Assembly: GCA_021209875.1 (NCBI GenBank)
Contig: JAGYVD010000001.1
Coordinates: 4,836,001 to 4,900,000, forward strand
Reading direction: 5' to 3'
DNA: 64,000 nt
DNA from: Rosellinia necatrix
Lineage: Eukaryota > Ascomycota > Sordariomycetes > Xylariales > Xylariaceae
Of the stretch, positions 25,079 to 36,018 are shown piece after piece; the first letter of the stretch is position 1; each line of letters begins with the position of its first letter. The notes beneath the pieces are model-generated. The model was not told where the DNA came from, did no database searches, and saw nothing but the letters and a program-made list of their open reading frames with translations. A program made the position numbers and the translations under genes.

Positions 25079-26634
25079 ATGGTCGGGCTGCGAAACGGCG
25101 GCGGCGATGCTGCCCCCGAGAAGCAGACGCCTTCGCTTCCCCATTCAAGCCACGACATCGCCGACCGCGACAACGAGGCCGGTGGTGAGCTCCAGCCCTC
25201 CGGCGGCTTGTTCCGCGTCAAGTCGGCCGGAGAGAGCGGCCGGCGCGGCCTTCATCCGCTGCACTTTATCAGGATCATATGGGCCTCGTCCAGCACCATA
25301 TCGCGGGCCGTCAACGTCCTATGGCCCTTCGTGCCCGCCGCTCTCGCCGTCTATTACACCGGCTCCGGTTCGGCCTCGCTCCGCTTCAGTCTTGCCTACA
25401 TCGCCATGGTTCCCTGCGCCAATCTGATTGGCTTCGCCGGCGCCGAGCTCGCCAGGAAGATGCCACACACCCTGGGCGTGTTGACCGAGACAACGTACGT
25501 TCACCATTACCCCACTACCACCACCTTGTTATCGCATGTCGAGCAGTAGTCCTGGCTTTCTCTGTACTAACGGGTGTGAAGCATTGGTTCCATCGTCGAG
25601 ATCATCCTCTTTCTTGTTCTTCTCCTCAGTACCGAGGAACCCAACAGGTTCTACATCATCCGGGCCGCTATCTTGGGTTCCATACTGGCTACTATGTTGC
25701 TGTGCCTGGGACTATGCTTCTTTGCCGCCGGCCTAAAACGCAAAACGGCCACATTCGATGCCGCCATCAGCGAAGTTGGTACTGGCTTGCTCCTCATGGC
25801 GTACGACCCCCTTTCGCCCCGCCGCCGCAAGAATAGATGCTAACAGAGCACAGTGGCTTTGGCCTCGCGATTCCGACTATATTCCAACGCAGCATCAACG
25901 CCGCTGACTTCTCCATCACCGTTGACGACCTCGACAGTAGAACGACGCAGCTGTCACGTATCGTTGCCGTGCTCCTACTAATCTCATACATCGTCTTCGT
26001 CTTTTTCCAAACCCAAACGCACGACGGCATCTACGACACAATATTTGAACACGACGAAAAGCGCGATGCCGACGGGCACAAGGACCGAGCCAAGGCCAAA
26101 CTCACACTGACTGAATGTGTCGTTTCGCTCGCCGTTTCGATCACCCTCGTGACCCTCATCGCGCTTGCACTTGTCCGCCAGATCGAACCGGTAGTCGAAG
26201 AGAGCGGCATCTCGGATCCGTTCATGGGCCTGATCCTGGTCCCCCTCGTCGAGAAGGCTGCCGAGCACCTGACTGCCCTTGACGAAGCCTGGGACAATCA
26301 AATCAACTTCGCCCTCTCGCACTGCATCGGTTCCACTATTCAGACTGCCATGCTAAACGCCCCTCTCGTTGTCATTGTCGCTTGGGGCCGTGGTCTTCCT
26401 CTCGACCTCAGCTTCGAGGTCTTCGAGATCGCCATCCTCATCCTCGCTATCATTACTGTAGGAAACTACCTCCGCGACCAGAAGTCCGACTACCTGGAAG
26501 GCTTCCTGTGCGTCATCACGTACATCGCCATTGCCGCCGCCGCCTTCTACTTCCCCACGCCGCCAGAAGCCCACGGGGCTGTTGCAGGGAGCGAAAGTGG
26601 TGGCCACACGACCGAGCATAGTCTATTCACTTGA
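25079..26634 (+). CDS. Divergent CAX-type cation/proton exchanger
   Basis: Predicted 471-aa multi-span membrane antiporter, likely moving Ca2+ (or another divalent cation) into vacuoles or another organelle in exchange for H+. Exons 25079-25494, 25582-25800 and 25854-26634 join in phase (introns 87 and 53 bp, branch-like TACTAAC in the first). Start is the only ATG before the hydrophilic N-terminus (about 80 aa). Hallmarks: IGSIVEIILFLVLL at the first alpha-repeat, AILGSILATMLLCLGLCFF, an acidic/basic cytosolic loop (EHDEKRDADGHKDRAKAK) between halves, and the second repeat LVEKAAEHLTALDEAWDN then ALSHCIGSTIQTAMLNAP. Typical Vcx1 has GNAVELIV and GNAAEHVTA; here GN is replaced by GS and EK, so this is a diverged subfamily and its ion is uncertain. 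About 11 hydrophobic segments are visible. Confidence 0.85.
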
Positions 26635-27545
26635 GGAGGTATTGTTCACGATAAAAAAAAATTGACCAACAGGTCCACCTCCTTTGCCGTAGTAGCCAAG
26701 CATTACCCGATATCCCAAATTTTATTTCCGGAGACATCTATTTGCGAGGGGCTCGGCACTACCCGAGACATAATGGCTACATAAAGCTTATCACGCCCAG
26801 GTTAAATGATTCTAGTTCAGAAACATGGATGGTTGGACTGGTTCTAACGACTAGAGTGAACACAGATGGCTGTCATATTTTAGGGTCATAGGCGTAGTAT
26901 TTAGCCCCCCGCATGAAGCCTGCGCTTCGTTCCGTTAATCATGGCTCACTCCGGAATTTTCCCGCTCGGCTTTTATCCTTCGGGAGCAGGTTGTAGGCAA
27001 AGGGAGAATGAATGCGTCTAGAAAGCTTCAAAATAAGAAAAAGCATAATTACTTTATTCACCTCCGGGGTGACTTCCTTGTTCTTGTTTTTGTGCATATA
27101 TTGCGATAATACCATAATAGACAAACATAGGGTCATCAGTTGGGGTGTCTCTGAGGAACTCGGCTAGGAATAAGACGGGTAATCCCGCTTACGGCCGACA
27201 CCAATCCCCGTTGGAGCCAGGCTGAGAGCCCTTTCTTCCATCGGACGGTGGAGGATTCTAGTGTCCGGGGAGACGGGAGAGCTTCACTAGGGTCAACGGT
27301 GCGACTGTATCTTACCCCTCCTGTAGATGGCTAGATACATATAAACCTGACCTACGCTCTCACAAGGCACAGATAAACTCGCACAAGATACACAGGCTTC
27401 AGGTCGCACGGGGTACATTGGAGCTCGTACAGAATATGCAAACTTGCATGAAGTACGTAGGCTTATAGTAGTAGTAGCATCCCAGGCGAAGACCCTCCCC
27501 TCACCTTCTAACTCGCTCCACCCTCGTAACCTACTCCGATCGTTT
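26635..27545. other. Intergenic region between convergent genes
   Basis: Follows the exchanger stop and precedes the 3' end of the secreted-protein gene. No coding signal seen. An A8 run at 26653-26661 lies just past the exchanger stop. Confidence 0.55.
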
Positions 27546-28413
27546 CTACGCCACTGCAGAAAGAGGCCGAGTGGCCGGCGAGGACGAAGTGCTCGGGACG
27601 TCAGTATTGATCTGGAAGACGCGGAGGTACGTCTGTTGGAAGTAGAGGTTGCCGTTCTTGTCGTAGAGAACGCCAAATCGATAGACATAGTCCAAGCTCT
27701 CACGGCCTGGTTGTGCCGTCACCGTCCAGTTGTACGACAGATCGGCAAAGGGCACCTCAGCTACTCCGCCAAACAGCCGCCGTTATTAGTATATATATAT
27801 ATATACTTTTTTTTTCTTTCTTGGCCCTCCTAAATATGGTGTGGAATGGTAGGGATCGGAATAAAACACTTACGCGAAATTATAGTTGTCTCGGTAGGGA
27901 CCGTGTCGTTTCCGATGATGAACGAGAACACCTCGAACACGAACGAGTCCGTTCGGCCGTTATCCTCCCACTAATAACAATGCGGTCAGCCAGTCCAGTC
28001 GCCACTTGACTAGGCGAGGTTCTTGCGCCCCCAACCGACACACCGCCCCCAGATTTTCAGGAGGGCTACTGTCGACCATCCATAAGAAAGCTGACAGGTT
28101 CCCCTTCCCTCCCCTCCATCGAGACATCATGCAGGGGCACTAAAGGGGGGCGCCGAGACGTGCTTACGGTTAACGAGAAAACGCTGCCCTCGTCCAGGAC
28201 GGTGTTGACGGGGATCTCGCTCGTGATGTGGATCGTCGGGCCAACGGTAGAAGTAGGCTCCGCGGCCGCGATCTTGACCTCGGCGGGCATGGAGGGGATT
28301 CTGGTAGGGCGGAGGGCCGCCTCGTCATCCTGCGGGACGGCCGCGGCCGCGGCCTGTACCGCCACGGCGCCTGTCGCCAGAGCGGATAGGAATTTCAAGA
28401 AGAAGTTCGCCAT
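27546..28413 (-). CDS. Secreted protein of unknown function
   Basis: Three exons (28168-28413, 27874-27970, 27546-27760; introns 197 and 113 bp, phases consistent) give 185 aa. The N-terminus MANFFLKFLSALATGAVAVQ is a clear signal peptide with a cleavage region after the Ala-rich stretch. The mature part holds THITSEIPVNTVLDEGSVF-like and WEDNGRTDSFVFEVF segments, then YNWTVTAQPGRE and a Ser/Thr/Pro tail. Alternating hydrophobic patterns and the WEDNGRT-type strand suggest an immunoglobulin-like beta-sandwich; this is inference. No cysteines, so no disulfide-rich effector fold. One N-glycosylation sequon (NWT) and one NDT are visible. Intron 2 contains a TA microsatellite. I do not recognise the family. 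An upstream ATG at 28443 is in frame but would hide the signal peptide. Confidence 0.72.
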
Positions 28414-30957
28414 GATTCGGTCGTCAAGGGAAAAGTGAATCAATTCAGACTAGTGGAGGGCCGGGATCAGGTGCACGATAAAGATGATATCTAGTAAGTA
28501 GAGGAAAAGGTATTTAATCTTGCCTTATATATATATATATATATCAAAACCTGTGCTGTCGCCATACTGGGTTTTCCCCTTTTCCCCCTTTTTGAAAGGC
28601 TTGGTCGATGCGCATCTGCGGCCGCACCTCCGATCGTCGAATCCTATATAACCGCCGCCCCCGGATCCGCCTTACGGTCGCCGCATCCTGACGTTCACGA
28701 AACCGGAAGGTCGGAGTGGGGAACCAGATGTTGAAGGGACTTTCCCCTACCTATCTAGGTAGGCGGGAAAGTTTGTGGCAGAACCCGTACGGTAGCTAGT
28801 GTAAATCGGCGAGCTACCGTAGCGGCAGACTGTGGTACTATAATTGCCCTTGATATATGTGCGCGCGCGCATGTGTGCTAGTAATATCTTAAACACGCCT
28901 AATGCGAGCATGCGGTGCGGTGCGGAACAGTCAGAAGGATTTGGGGCGCCTCTGAAGGATTCGGACGCGTCGCTCTACGCCTTTACAATAGATCAAATAT
29001 TTATTCATGATATAAACCCCGTGATACCGCGAGTCTATTTCCGTATCCAAATAGGTTTCCGTATCGAGAAGGTAGGTTGACGCCACTGCGACACGAATAC
29101 GTGATCAATTAGATAGATCCGCATGAACTTGATATGAATGACACCGAGTATGTAAAGTATTCTTCACTAAAATGGCGCGCGGAACGCAGACTGACCTTAA
29201 ATCCTACGCCAATTAGAACTGTTAAAATACAATGTACAGTACATCTGCATCTATATGCAGCTACTTTGGAATAATAACGTTTCCCTCCTGAGCGAAGAGC
29301 ACATTAACTATGAGTCTATGACCAATCCCCCTTTTCCCTAGCAAACACTACGCCTCCCCTCCATCATGTATCTGGTCACATTAGCTAATTTAAATTATAT
29401 ACACTTTCTTCCTTTTCCTTCGCCTGTCGAAGTTCTCTTACCTGTAGATTCTCTTCCTACACCGAAACTTCATCCGTCACATTTTACTACTCGTATCTCA
29501 CCACAAGCTATTATCCTCCCTACCCAGCCATGGCGTTGAGCAAGTTTAAATAACATGGTCTAACTAAAATGTCGTTTTGTTTTTACCATTGGAGCCTAAA
29601 TGTCTCAAGAGGCCCCTATTGCGGGAAAGCGAAGTTCAAGGTGTGTTTCACAGTATAATTATTACAAAGCCGAAAGCCGTTGATTTGATGGCTATTCTCG
29701 TGGCAATGAGCTTGTTTGTAGTCACATAACCGCCAATGGTAAATATTCGAGACCTGCGGCGGCCAGAGAGGGTAACACACTGAGACCATCATGCTTCCAT
29801 GATGAGTTAGGGCGTCAGGAGTGAGTGTCCAGGCCGACATCTAGTTTGGTGGTGGGTAACGTTAACGCCACAAATGAGCAACTAGTAATGGTAGAGGCTG
29901 CGGGTTATACAGGATAGACTTTTGGGTTCCCCTTTTCCCTGAAGAGACCCCTAAACCTCACATGCACCGATATCCTGCCAAGTACACCTCGCGGAGTAGA
30001 TTGATATAATATGCCTATCTGTATTTAATCTTCAATGCGACCCGGTGTTTTTATGTCAGCTAGAACATAGTCCAGAATATGATTGAATAGATATTGTATT
30101 TCTTGTGTGGTGTTTGCTATATTATCCAATCATGGAGAAAGGATTAAAAAATGTTTCAGCCTCTCTCTCTTTCGTGGCCGCAGCTGAATCAGGAACTTAC
30201 AGTCTCAGTGACGATCAATTCCACACTGATTCCGCGGTATTAACCGTCATCCTGAACACTGGATCAGCGCTGGCTTCTACCATGCTACTACTATACATGT
30301 TTGAATACACACAACCGTGGGTATTTTGTGTAACAGCGCCTCCAGTCTGGCCAACCTTTAGAATTGCACACGTCAAAGACGGACGGTAACGCTCGCCATT
30401 GGTGAGATGCCATGGTGATATACATGGTACTGGTGCACCGTAATTTTAGTGTTCCGTAGTTCTCAAATAACATGCATCCCTTGCTGCTTTACAGGCAGTG
30501 GCTCTGGATTATGATTTGCTGGATGGGGATTCCGGTACGTGAGTGTAGCGTAGATAAGGCCAAAAAAAACGATCCCTTACATGTCGATATTCATATCTAG
30601 GCGATCCCGGGAGTCGCTAGCGCGCGACGTGGCTGTCCAGTTATGCCCCAATAGGAAGCGGCACATATTTAACTGTAGTGCTACCTATACGATATGGTAA
30701 ACTCTATATCACCACGTCTTAAAACATCCTCCGTTCGCTCGCCGCATCGCCTCTTCCCCCGCCAAGGAAGTGAACACTTCCATCACGTATTTGTTGTTGT
30801 TGTTATTTTTTTTTTGCTTTCCCATCACGGGCGTCTCTACCCGCCGGGGTCTCTCTCTCTCTCTCTCTTTCTTGATTGATTGATTGATCGTGACGATTCC
30901 CCCTGGGGTACGAAAATTAGAGGACGTACGAAAAAAAAAAACTCACCAACCTGCCAG
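28414..30957. other. Gene-poor intergenic region
   Basis: About 2.5 kb without a supported gene. Contents: TA dinucleotide run at 28527-28546, CTATCTAGGTAGG motif near 28750, a GCGCGC run at 28861-28870, and CT repeats at 30850-30868 just ahead of the F-box gene. Short ORFs (28844-29080 plus, 29616-29840 minus, 30105-30389 plus) have no recognisable domain. Confidence 0.5.
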
Positions 30958-32491
30958 ATGGAGAGGCTGCCCGACGAGATCGTGGACCATGTGTTCTGGC
31001 AGGCGGACCTCGAGGACATACCAAACCTCCGGCTCGTGAGCCGGGCCTTCGCGGCGCACGCGGAGCGGCACATGAAGCTCTGCCTCTCGATCGACGTGGC
31101 GGCGGGGGACCTGACGCCGCGGTCGGCGCTGGTCCGGGAGCGGGGCAGGGCGAGCGCGCGGATCCTGAAGGTGGTCGCCGTGCGGAAGGCCAACACGGCG
31201 CGGCAGCCGGAGGCCGAGCGGCCCTACGCGTGGTGGTACGGCGGCGGCGGAGACGGGGACGGGGACGGGGACGGAGATGGGGACGGGGACAGGGACGGGG
31301 GCCTGGACGGCGGGGACCCCCTGGTGGTGCGGGGCACAGCGACGAGGGAGCAGCGGCAGGCGCTGCTCGGGCTGATCGCGGTGCTGAGCCGGCTCTCGGG
31401 GCTCGAGCACATCACCTTCTCGGGGGACCCGACGCGGGCGCCGACGGCGTGCTTCGAGCGGGGGCGGCTGGCGCGGGACATGGAGTACCGGCGCGGGCAC
31501 CGGTGGCGGGCGCAGCGGCTGGACCCGGGGGCGCGGCACGAGTCGATGTTCGCGGCGGACAGCCTCGCGCTGCTGCTGCGGGCGCTGTGGGCGGCGGGGG
31601 CGCGGCCGCGCAGCCTCTGGGTGCAGTGGGCGAGCTGGCGGTTCTTCAAGCGCGCGGACGCGGAGCTGGCGCTGCTGCTGTCGCCGCTGCGGCACCTGCG
31701 GGCGCTGCACCTGTGCCTGCTCAACGACGACTTCCCGCACGACCGGTGGGGGCGCGACCTGCGCACGGCCGGCTGGGACGCCATCGACTGCCGCAAGGAG
31801 ATGGAGCAGCGCGGCCGCCTCGCCCGCTGCCTCGCCCGCATGCGCGACCTGCGCGCCCTCCACCTCACCTTCTCCTACGGCCACGGCGACAGCCCCGGGC
31901 CCTGGCCGCACCGCTGCCGCCTCGAGGCCATCATCCCCGACGGCCTGACCTGGGCGCACCTGCGGTCGCTGCGCGTCGACAGCGTCAAGGCCGCCGCGGC
32001 CGCCCTCGCCGGCATCCTCGCGCGCCACGCCGCCACGCTGCGCGAGCTGCACCTCGGCGACGTCAACCTCGTCGACGGCAGCTGGGTGGCGCTGCTCACG
32101 GCCGCGCGGGCCCGGCTCGCCCTCGCCGACGCCGGCTTCGGCGGGGTCCTGCAGGGCGTCTGGCGCGCGTGGGGGCGCCACGGCGAGCACGCCGAGGGCC
32201 AGTGCTGGGACCTCAACGAGCGCCCGGACCTCGGCTGCGCGCTGCGCCGCTACTTCCTCCTCCCCCCGCGAGCGCTTCCCGCTCGGCAGGCGGAACTGCC
32301 AGGGGTTCGTCGCCTTCAACGGCAGGAGGTGGGAAGGGGGCCGGCTGCGCCGCCTGAGCATGCACAGGGTGCCGCACAAGTTGGCCCTGTGCTGCGATGT
32401 CTTGGGCGCGCAGGCGGCGCTGCAGCGAGATAGGGTGAGGAGGGTGTGTGAGAATATGTTGGCCCGTGAGGGAAGGGAGGACGTCGAATGA
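30958..32491 (+). CDS. GC-rich F-box protein with leucine-rich segments, apparent 1-nt frameshift near 3' end
   Basis: The N-terminus MERLPDEIVDHVFWQADLED IPNLRLVSRAFA (split here for length) fits an F-box, the Skp1-binding module of SCF ubiquitin ligases. Downstream, LRALHLCLLNDDFP, LRALHLTFSYGHG and LRELHLGDVNLVDGSW are LRR-like repeats often used for substrate binding. Residues near 98-115 are a Gly-Asp repeat coded by (GGGGAC)n. The open frame from 30958 runs to 32433, but after a six-C run at 32262-32267 it turns into Arg/Pro/Ala-rich nonsense; one frame over, RERFPLGRRNCQGFV...HRVPHKLALCCDVLG continues naturally to a stop at 32491. A single extra C therefore seems to break the gene, by mutation or sequencing error. 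Third codon positions are almost all G or C, unlike the chitin synthases. Confidence 0.7.
31251..31300 (+). repeat. GGGGAC hexanucleotide repeat coding Gly-Asp
   Basis: About eight units of GGGGAC with single-base variants (GGAGAT, AGGGAC) inside the F-box coding frame, translated as alternating Asp and Gly. The frame is preserved because units are six bases. Confidence 0.85.
32262..32267 (+). other. C6 run where the F-box frame shifts
   Basis: CTCCTCCCCCCGCG: removal of one C joins the upstream frame to the natural-looking downstream frame ending at 32491. Confidence 0.6.
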
Positions 32492-33788
32492 GTATTAAAT
32501 TTAAACATCGAATATTTCCCGCTATATATATATATATATTATATATATATAATATATATATATAATGAATTTCTGGTTACATTAAACATGGTTTTAACTG
32601 CTATTACAGTCGCCAGAGGGAGGGGAGAGGGGGCTGCATCTATCCTACCCCGGCCACATATGTCTCTGGTTGCCAGGAGCTAACTGCCATGGTAGTATCG
32701 GGTCAACCAAGCAGTGAATTATTTGCTTGGGTTATTGCGAGGATAATAGAAACGGTGGGGGAAGAGAAGGGAGGAGGAGGGGGGGGGAGGGAGAAGAAGA
32801 ACAACCCCTTGTGGTAGTTAGGTCTTACAAGTAGAAACTTGAATTACTTTTACAGCGAAATAGCGAGTCAGTGGATTCTATCACAGGAGTCATAGATGGG
32901 CCGTAAGTACCAAAGTAACTATCACCGAGGGGATTTCTCCTGCATCCCTCCTGCTGTACCTGCATATAACAGTTCTAGCATTACGGATCCTCACGAGTCG
33001 GTTGTTGGTTGTCTTTTTTTTGGGGTCTTCATTCGGAAAACCGAGCTTCATGCGTGAAGTCAATGTACCTCTTCGTACTAATTAATATGACAAGGTACGG
33101 AGATAAACTAGCTGTTTGCCCTTCTGGTTCGAGTGTGTGCTAGGGGGCTCGGAGCCGACTTAAAAATAGTAAATAGCTTCGGAGTTTGCGGGTATACTTG
33201 TACATAGCGGCGCAAGATGTGGGGCCGTAGGTGTCTAGGGGGGCTCAGAGGCGGTTGTTGGCACGGGTCTCGGGAGGCTTTAGCTTTCCATTGAGAAAGC
33301 CATCGCGGGCTTCATTAGAAATCGAGTATTCGGGGACTGATACCTACCATGAAATGCGTGCGAGTTGGGAATCCCGTGTTGAAGTACCCGAGCGTGTATA
33401 TAAGGCAGCCATCAATCCCCCTCCCCCCTCCCCCCTTTTAATACCTATGAACGCCTTAAGTTTTAAGTTTTAACAGAGCATTACCGGCAATCAATCAATC
33501 AATCAAGTACAAGTAAAGGTTCCGCTAAGTGACCCGAACGCTAGGCGATTATTGAAGTGATAGCCAAGTATATATATATATATATATAAACCGTCAAAAC
33601 CTTGATCATTTTTCAACTCCTCCGGTCCATCACCCCATATCTCTCCAATCGCCACGCCGAGAACGCGCGAACCCATCACTCCTCATCGAGTTCGTAAAAG
33701 TTCCCAGCCTCGAAATTCAACCCCTCATATAACCCCTCATATAACCCCTCATACAATCCCTCATACAATCCCTCATACAATCCACAAG
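32492..33788. other. Intergenic region with TA microsatellites and leader repeats
   Basis: No gene seen. TA-rich inverted runs at 32521-32567 and 33568-33588, a G-rich stretch near 32755-32800, and directly upstream of the cupin ATG a set of CCCCTCATATAA and CCCTCATACAAT units (33719-33783). Confidence 0.6.
33719..33783 (+). repeat. CCCTCATACAAT/CCCCTCATATAA tandem repeat in cupin leader
   Basis: Two adjoining 12-bp tandem series, about two to three units each, ending six bases before the ATG at 33789. It most likely lies in the 5' untranslated leader. Confidence 0.75.
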
Positions 33789-34362
33789 ATGTCATCATCC
33801 ACCGCCCCCCATATCATCACCATCCTACGCCACCACCAACCCGCGGGTCTTCGTGACGAAGCACGACGCGGCCGGCAATGCCGTGTTCGCCGACGGTGGC
33901 GGGAAGGGGGAGGGGGAAGGGGAGGAGGTGCCGCTGTTCCGGCCGATGGGGCCGGCGGGGTCGTCGTTCGCCGTGTTCGACACGCGCGGGGCGGTGCCGG
34001 TGGACAACGCGGAGGGCGCGCGGGCGGTGCCGAACGCCATCCCGCGGTGCCCGCCGGGCGGCGTCAACTTCTGCGTCAGCAACATCGCGCCGCGCTTCGC
34101 CGTGCCGATGCACCGCACCCTCAGCCTCGACTACGCCGTCGTGCTCAGCGGCGAGATCGCCCTGCGCCTCGAGGGCGGCGCCGAGCGCGTCGTCCGCGCC
34201 GGCGAGTTCGTCGTCCAGGGCGGCGTCGCCCACGCCTGGGTCAACCGCGCCGACGAGCCCTGCCGCATCGCCTTCGTCACCGTCGGCGCCCGGAAGGTCG
34301 CCCGGCCCGACGGTGACGAGCTGGACGAGATCGCGCCCGCCGTCCGCGAGCCCGGCGCCTGA
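33789..34362 (+). CDS. Small cupin-domain protein, frame break near the start
   Basis: The conserved part, in the frame that ends at 34362, reads TNPRVFVTKHDAAGNAVF, then PMGPAGSSFAVFDTRGAVP, RTLSLDYAVVLSGEIALRLE, VVRAGEFVVQGGVAHAWVN and CRIAFVTVGA. SLDYAVVLSGE followed by GEFVVQGGVAHAW is the two-motif beta-barrel of the cupin superfamily, with possible metal ligands. Catalytic role cannot be assigned. That frame has no ATG upstream before a stop at 33742. The only well-placed ATG (33789, context ACAAGATGTC) is one frame off and would need a one-base shift in the CCACCACC stretch near 33830-33840, or translation starts inside at the ATG near 33946, which would cut the N-terminus. Very high GC3, as in the F-box gene next door. 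Confidence 0.65.
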
Positions 34363-35286
34363 GGCTCTCGTTCCTACATCTTTGTATTCTAGTCGTTGCA
34401 TGTAATTGGTCAGAATCTGGGGTTGGATGAATAAAAAAAGTTTTAAGAATCTAAACGCTACGTTGGCTTCGGCCTGTCCAGTTTCGTGATTTTTTTTTTT
34501 TTTCATGTAGAGACTGGGTAGATAACTTGCTAGCTCAGGTAAACTAACACGAAGATATCTTGAGACCGTGAAACAACGAGGTGCCCAGTACCACCTATGT
34601 AAATTTTCAGGCCTTACCTCTTCGGTTAGCTTCTTGCCTCGTTGATTTTTCTTGTTTTATTTTAATAAATTCCACAACCTCACGATGCCTTGATCAACTA
34701 GTTCCCCACCAGCGCGAGTAATGCGAACTACAGCCGGAAGCGTAAGGGCGACTTATCTCCAACGGAACCGCTATTGTTCACTCCCTAATATAGGTGGTTC
34801 ATTTCACCAATAGGGCGAATAGCGCTGACTGCTCCCTTTGGCGACGCACTGGCCGACAAAGCAAGATATGGAAGAGAGTATAAATGATGGTAATATGTAG
34901 CTAGTGCTCGAAAACCTCCTTTTTAGGTGCTATCTAACCTAAGGAGGAATTTCAGTACGTAACCCATCATCTGTGTACCGTAGACCAATATATACCTCAG
35001 TGATTAGTAGAACGGAAACTCTGGCATGACCCCTGGTAACCCAAGCACCCCAAGCAGATCCCCCGTTCATGCAATCAAACGGCAACCAATACTAAATCAA
35101 CCAAGACCGCCACAATTTACGCTAGGTTAGATGGTTTAGATATTCGTCAACAGGTATTCGCTTGATTCCTCTCCGATCTCGTTTCAAGAGAGGCTAAATG
35201 TAGTGCAACTAGTCAAAACAGACGTTGGGAGTGAGTTTGCTATGAGATAATCGTGCACGAGGTTGAGTAAGCCAATGTTTTTCCCT
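34363..35286. other. Intergenic region
   Basis: Composition drops sharply from GC-rich to average at the cupin stop. T-rich run at 34489-34503. No coding or RNA gene recognised. Confidence 0.5.
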
Positions 35287-36018
35287 TTAACTCTGGTTAG
35301 TTGTGAAGACTTCCCACAAGTCATACGCGGCTTGCCGGTGTGTACCTTTTGGGGCAAAGATAGATAGAGAAACTGGGAAATGCTCTTCTTTGCCTGAAAT
35401 CTCCGAACGGTAGGCGCGATTTCCGCAGCCCGTGTGAACCTCTTTTAGATAAAAGAGATCCTTGACCGCAATTCGCATCCCAGCCAAGGAGGGGCTTCTG
35501 CTCTGATTTGGCCGTCTTAAGTCTGGAGGGGACCGCGATGGAAAGGGAAGACGCACCAAATGCTGCAGCGTTTAGATTCTCATAACTATCTAGAAACGTT
35601 AGAAGAGCAAACGACGGACTCTTCTGCCTCTTATATCATATCAAGTAATCTGGCTTACGTAAAAAGGATCGCCCTGGGTGGGAATTGTGCTTGATATAAA
35701 TGCTTCTTTATCATTGGGGAAAAGCCTCCAAGCAGAGTATAGGCCGAAAATTGAGAAGAAATACGGACCCGGGGGAACCTTCTCTGTGATACGGAGTTGG
35801 AACACTGTGAGGCAACCCCAAGATACTTGTAGATTCAAAACAGACTCATCAACCACAGACCCATCAGAGATGAGCAAGACGTGGGTCAGGAAAGCGTCGC
35901 AGAAGACGTCATCCATTTGCCGATATGAGAGATACGCCTTTTCAAGCTGCTCTTTTGGGTTTGTTGTCTCGGAGAGGACGAAACACGTAAGCACATCCAA
36001 GTAAGGCGACTCTGTCAA
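35287..36018 (-). pseudogene. Amidase-family pseudogene with the catalytic core deleted
   Basis: Remains of the same family as the gene at 36812-39408. Upstream part (35641-36018): DDVFCDAFLTHVLLI and VPPGPYFFSIFGLYSAWRLF match the N-terminal domain of these fungal amidases, and a donor GTAAGC follows PFY. Next segment: [14 protein letters not shown] in one frame, then [17 protein letters not shown] in the next, so one base is gained in a C-rich run near 35490. Then NRAY is joined directly to [20 protein letters not shown], which belongs to the extreme C-terminus. About 350 residues, including the Ser/Ser active-site segment, are missing. The general-base Lys of VKD remains but the gene cannot make an active enzyme. 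The 5' end was not located. Confidence 0.75.

Noticed and set aside
30943..32508. 521-aa minus-strand ORF, and a 375-aa plus-strand ORF at 31230-32357 in another frame
   Set aside because: High-GC DNA lacks stop codons in all frames; the F-box and LRR motifs fall only in the 30958 frame.
33817..34506. 229-aa minus ORF across the cupin gene
   Set aside because: Same GC-rich shadow effect; the cupin motifs are on the plus strand.
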